From contig CAVQCO010000006.1 in NCBI GenBank assembly GCA_963711065.1, positions 914,738-978,737 of the forward strand: a DNA stretch of 64,000 bases, in the 5' to 3' direction. This document shows positions 63,043-64,000 of the stretch, piece by piece. The notes beneath the pieces are model-generated. The model was not told the origin of the DNA. It made no database searches and was given only the letters and a program-made list of their open reading frames with translations. The stretch's first letter is position 1. Every line of letters starts with the position of its first letter. This DNA is from Bog-473 sp963711065. GTDB taxonomy: Bacteria > Actinomycetota > Acidimicrobiia > Acidimicrobiales > RAAP-2. The translations under genes were made by a program, and so were the position numbers.

Positions 63043-64000
63043 GGGCGGTTGTCGGAGGCTCGGCCGGGGTGAATCGATAGAGCCGCTCGGCGTTGCCGCG
63101 CAGGAGCTTGTACTGCGTCTCTGGCGGGAGGTGATCGATCACCTTCTTGACGGCGGTGATGCAGTTCGGCCACGTGGAGTCCGAATGCGGGTAGTCGGTC
63201 TCGCACATGACATTGTCCTCGCCGATCTCGTCGAGGCTGGCGATCCCATGATGATCCTCAATGAAGCACCCGAAAACGTGCTCTCGGAACAGCTCACGTA
63301 TGTTGAGCGTGTCCAGATCGACATCCGTCGTGGCGTGATCCATGAATTTCTGGCCGCGCATCACCCAATAGCGCTGCTTGTCCAGGACCTGCTCGGCCCG
63401 CTCGAGGAAATACGGCATCCAGCCGACTTCGCCTTCGGACAGAGCGATCTTCAAATTGGGGAACCGCTCGAACATGCCGCTGAAGAGCCACGAAAGCATC
63501 GCCCCCGATGTCCGAATCGCCCCCCAGGCGAGGTTGGCCATGAACGGCGAGTCCGGAGCGATCTGCGGGACCTGAGAGGACGAGCCCACGTGCATGGAGG
63601 CCACCATGCCCGCGTCGTTCGCCATCGACATCACCGGATCCCAATAGCGATCCGTGTCGTGGATCGTCGGTAGCCCAATGGGAGCGGGGTTCTCCGAGAA
63701 GGCGAAGGCGGTGACGCCCTTGGCCGCCATCCGTTCCATCTCCTTGGCCGCCAAGGGCGGGTCCCACATCGGAATGAGCATGAGTGGGATGTAGCGACCG
63801 GGGGCCGTACCACACCAATCCTCGACCACCCAGTCGTTGTAGTGCTGCAGCAATTCGAACCCGAACTCCCGATCGCTGGCCTCCATGAAGAGCTGGCCGC
63901 AGAACCTCGGGAGGGTCGGGAAGCACAGTGAGGCCAGCATCCCGGCACGATCCATGTCCTCGAGTCGGGCCGAGGCGTCATAACACCCTGGCCGCATGTC
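63035..64000 (-). CDS. amidohydrolase (amidohydrolase_2/ACMSD-like), N-terminus outside the window
   Basis: At least 320 residues visible; the N-terminal metal motif lies beyond the window edge. Family features: SMHVGSSSQVPQIAPDSPF with the middle His, ALSEGEVGWMPYFLERAE, and the C-terminal Asp in CETDYPHSDSTWPN. Closely similar in style to the amidohydrolases at 20823 and 3487. First visible gene of the 64-57.5 kb operon. Hydrolase or decarboxylase of a cyclic acid; substrate unknown. Confidence 0.85.
   Translation of the reverse strand, partial: DMRPGCYDASARLEDMDRAGMLASLCFPTLPRFCGQLFMEASDREFGFELLQHYNDWVVEDWCGTAPGRYIPLMLIPMWDPPLAAKEMERMAAKGVTAFAFSENPAPIGLPTIHDTDRYWDPVMSMANDAGMVASMHVGSSSQVPQIAPDSPFMANLAWGAIRTSGAMLSWLFSGMFERFPNLKIALSEGEVGWMPYFLERAEQVLDKQRYWVMRGQKFMDHATTDVDLDTLNIRELFREHVFGCFIEDHHGIASLDEIGEDNVMCETDYPHSDSTWPNCITAVKKVIDHLPPETQYKLLRGNAERLYRFTPAEPPTTAHA

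Overview
The window looks like chromosomal DNA of a GC-rich actinobacterium. The evidence is about two-thirds GC throughout, many GTG starts, 1-4 base ATGA/TGATG gene overlaps, F420-type oxidoreductases, P450-linked ferredoxins and a DyP peroxidase with an encapsulin-type tail. The density of class III CoA-transferases, amidohydrolases, SDRs, enoyl-CoA hydratases and P450s resembles soil or aquatic Acidimicrobiia and mycobacteria-like catabolic generalists; that placement is inference. No rRNA, tRNA, CRISPR array, transposase or phage gene was seen. Several genes (worst at 0.7-7 kb, 14.8-17 kb and 36-41 kb) carry single-base frameshifts inside otherwise well-conserved protein. This looks more like assembly or sequencing indels than decay, so coordinates of those genes describe the repaired gene.

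Layout. 0-9.7 kb: tail of an orphan solute-binding protein, then a catabolic set: two-domain CoA-transferase, amidohydrolase, P450, SDR, class II aldolase and two enoyl-CoA hydratases. Two of its divergent promoter regions share a TGGGC-N4-GCCCA palindrome. 9.7-14.3 kb: MarR/MFS efflux pair, a GH63-like glycosidase, a second orphan solute-binding protein. 14.4-22 kb: a tight minus-strand operon of amidohydrolase, two M24 creatinase/aminopeptidase-fold proteins (one with its metal site lost), enoyl-CoA hydratase, two-domain CoA-transferase and a MarR regulator. 22-26 kb: a KstD-like flavin dehydrogenase, a ferredoxin/P450 pair and an SDR. 26-36 kb: FMN reductase, HAD hydrolase, an AhpD-like protein behind an ECF41-type promoter, amidohydrolase, a tandem SDR plus Baeyer-Villiger monooxygenase pair, an orphan XRE regulator, DUF1275, a beta-hydroxyacid dehydrogenase, Ohr and a DsbA-like protein. 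36-44.5 kb: a Dpp-type peptide importer in which permease C and both ATPases appear fused, behind two overlapping CoA-transferases. 44.5-51 kb: DyP peroxidase, catalase, GH36 alpha-galactosidase, a third orphan solute-binding protein. 51-53 kb: a lower-GC patch with a Fic protein under a perfect 31-bp palindrome and a gene remnant. 53-64 kb: a minus-strand degradation cluster: amidohydrolase, ferredoxin, SDR, P450, DDN-like protein, CoA-transferase, DUF35 protein, Ltp2-like thiolase, TetR, LLM oxidoreductase, acyl-CoA ligase and a kinase.

How it works together. Most of the window reads as several parallel catabolic modules that oxidise (P450/ferredoxin, BVMO, KstD-like), activate (CoA ligase or CoA-transferase), and shorten (hydratase, SDR, thiolase-fold aldolase, amidohydrolase/decarboxylase) hydrophobic or cyclic compounds. 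Each has a nearby local regulator or operator, and uptake systems and peroxide defence lie between them. No substrate can be named from sequence alone. The 53-64 kb cluster contains the clearest pathway signature (the Ltp2/DUF35 retro-aldolase pair of steroid-type side-chain removal).
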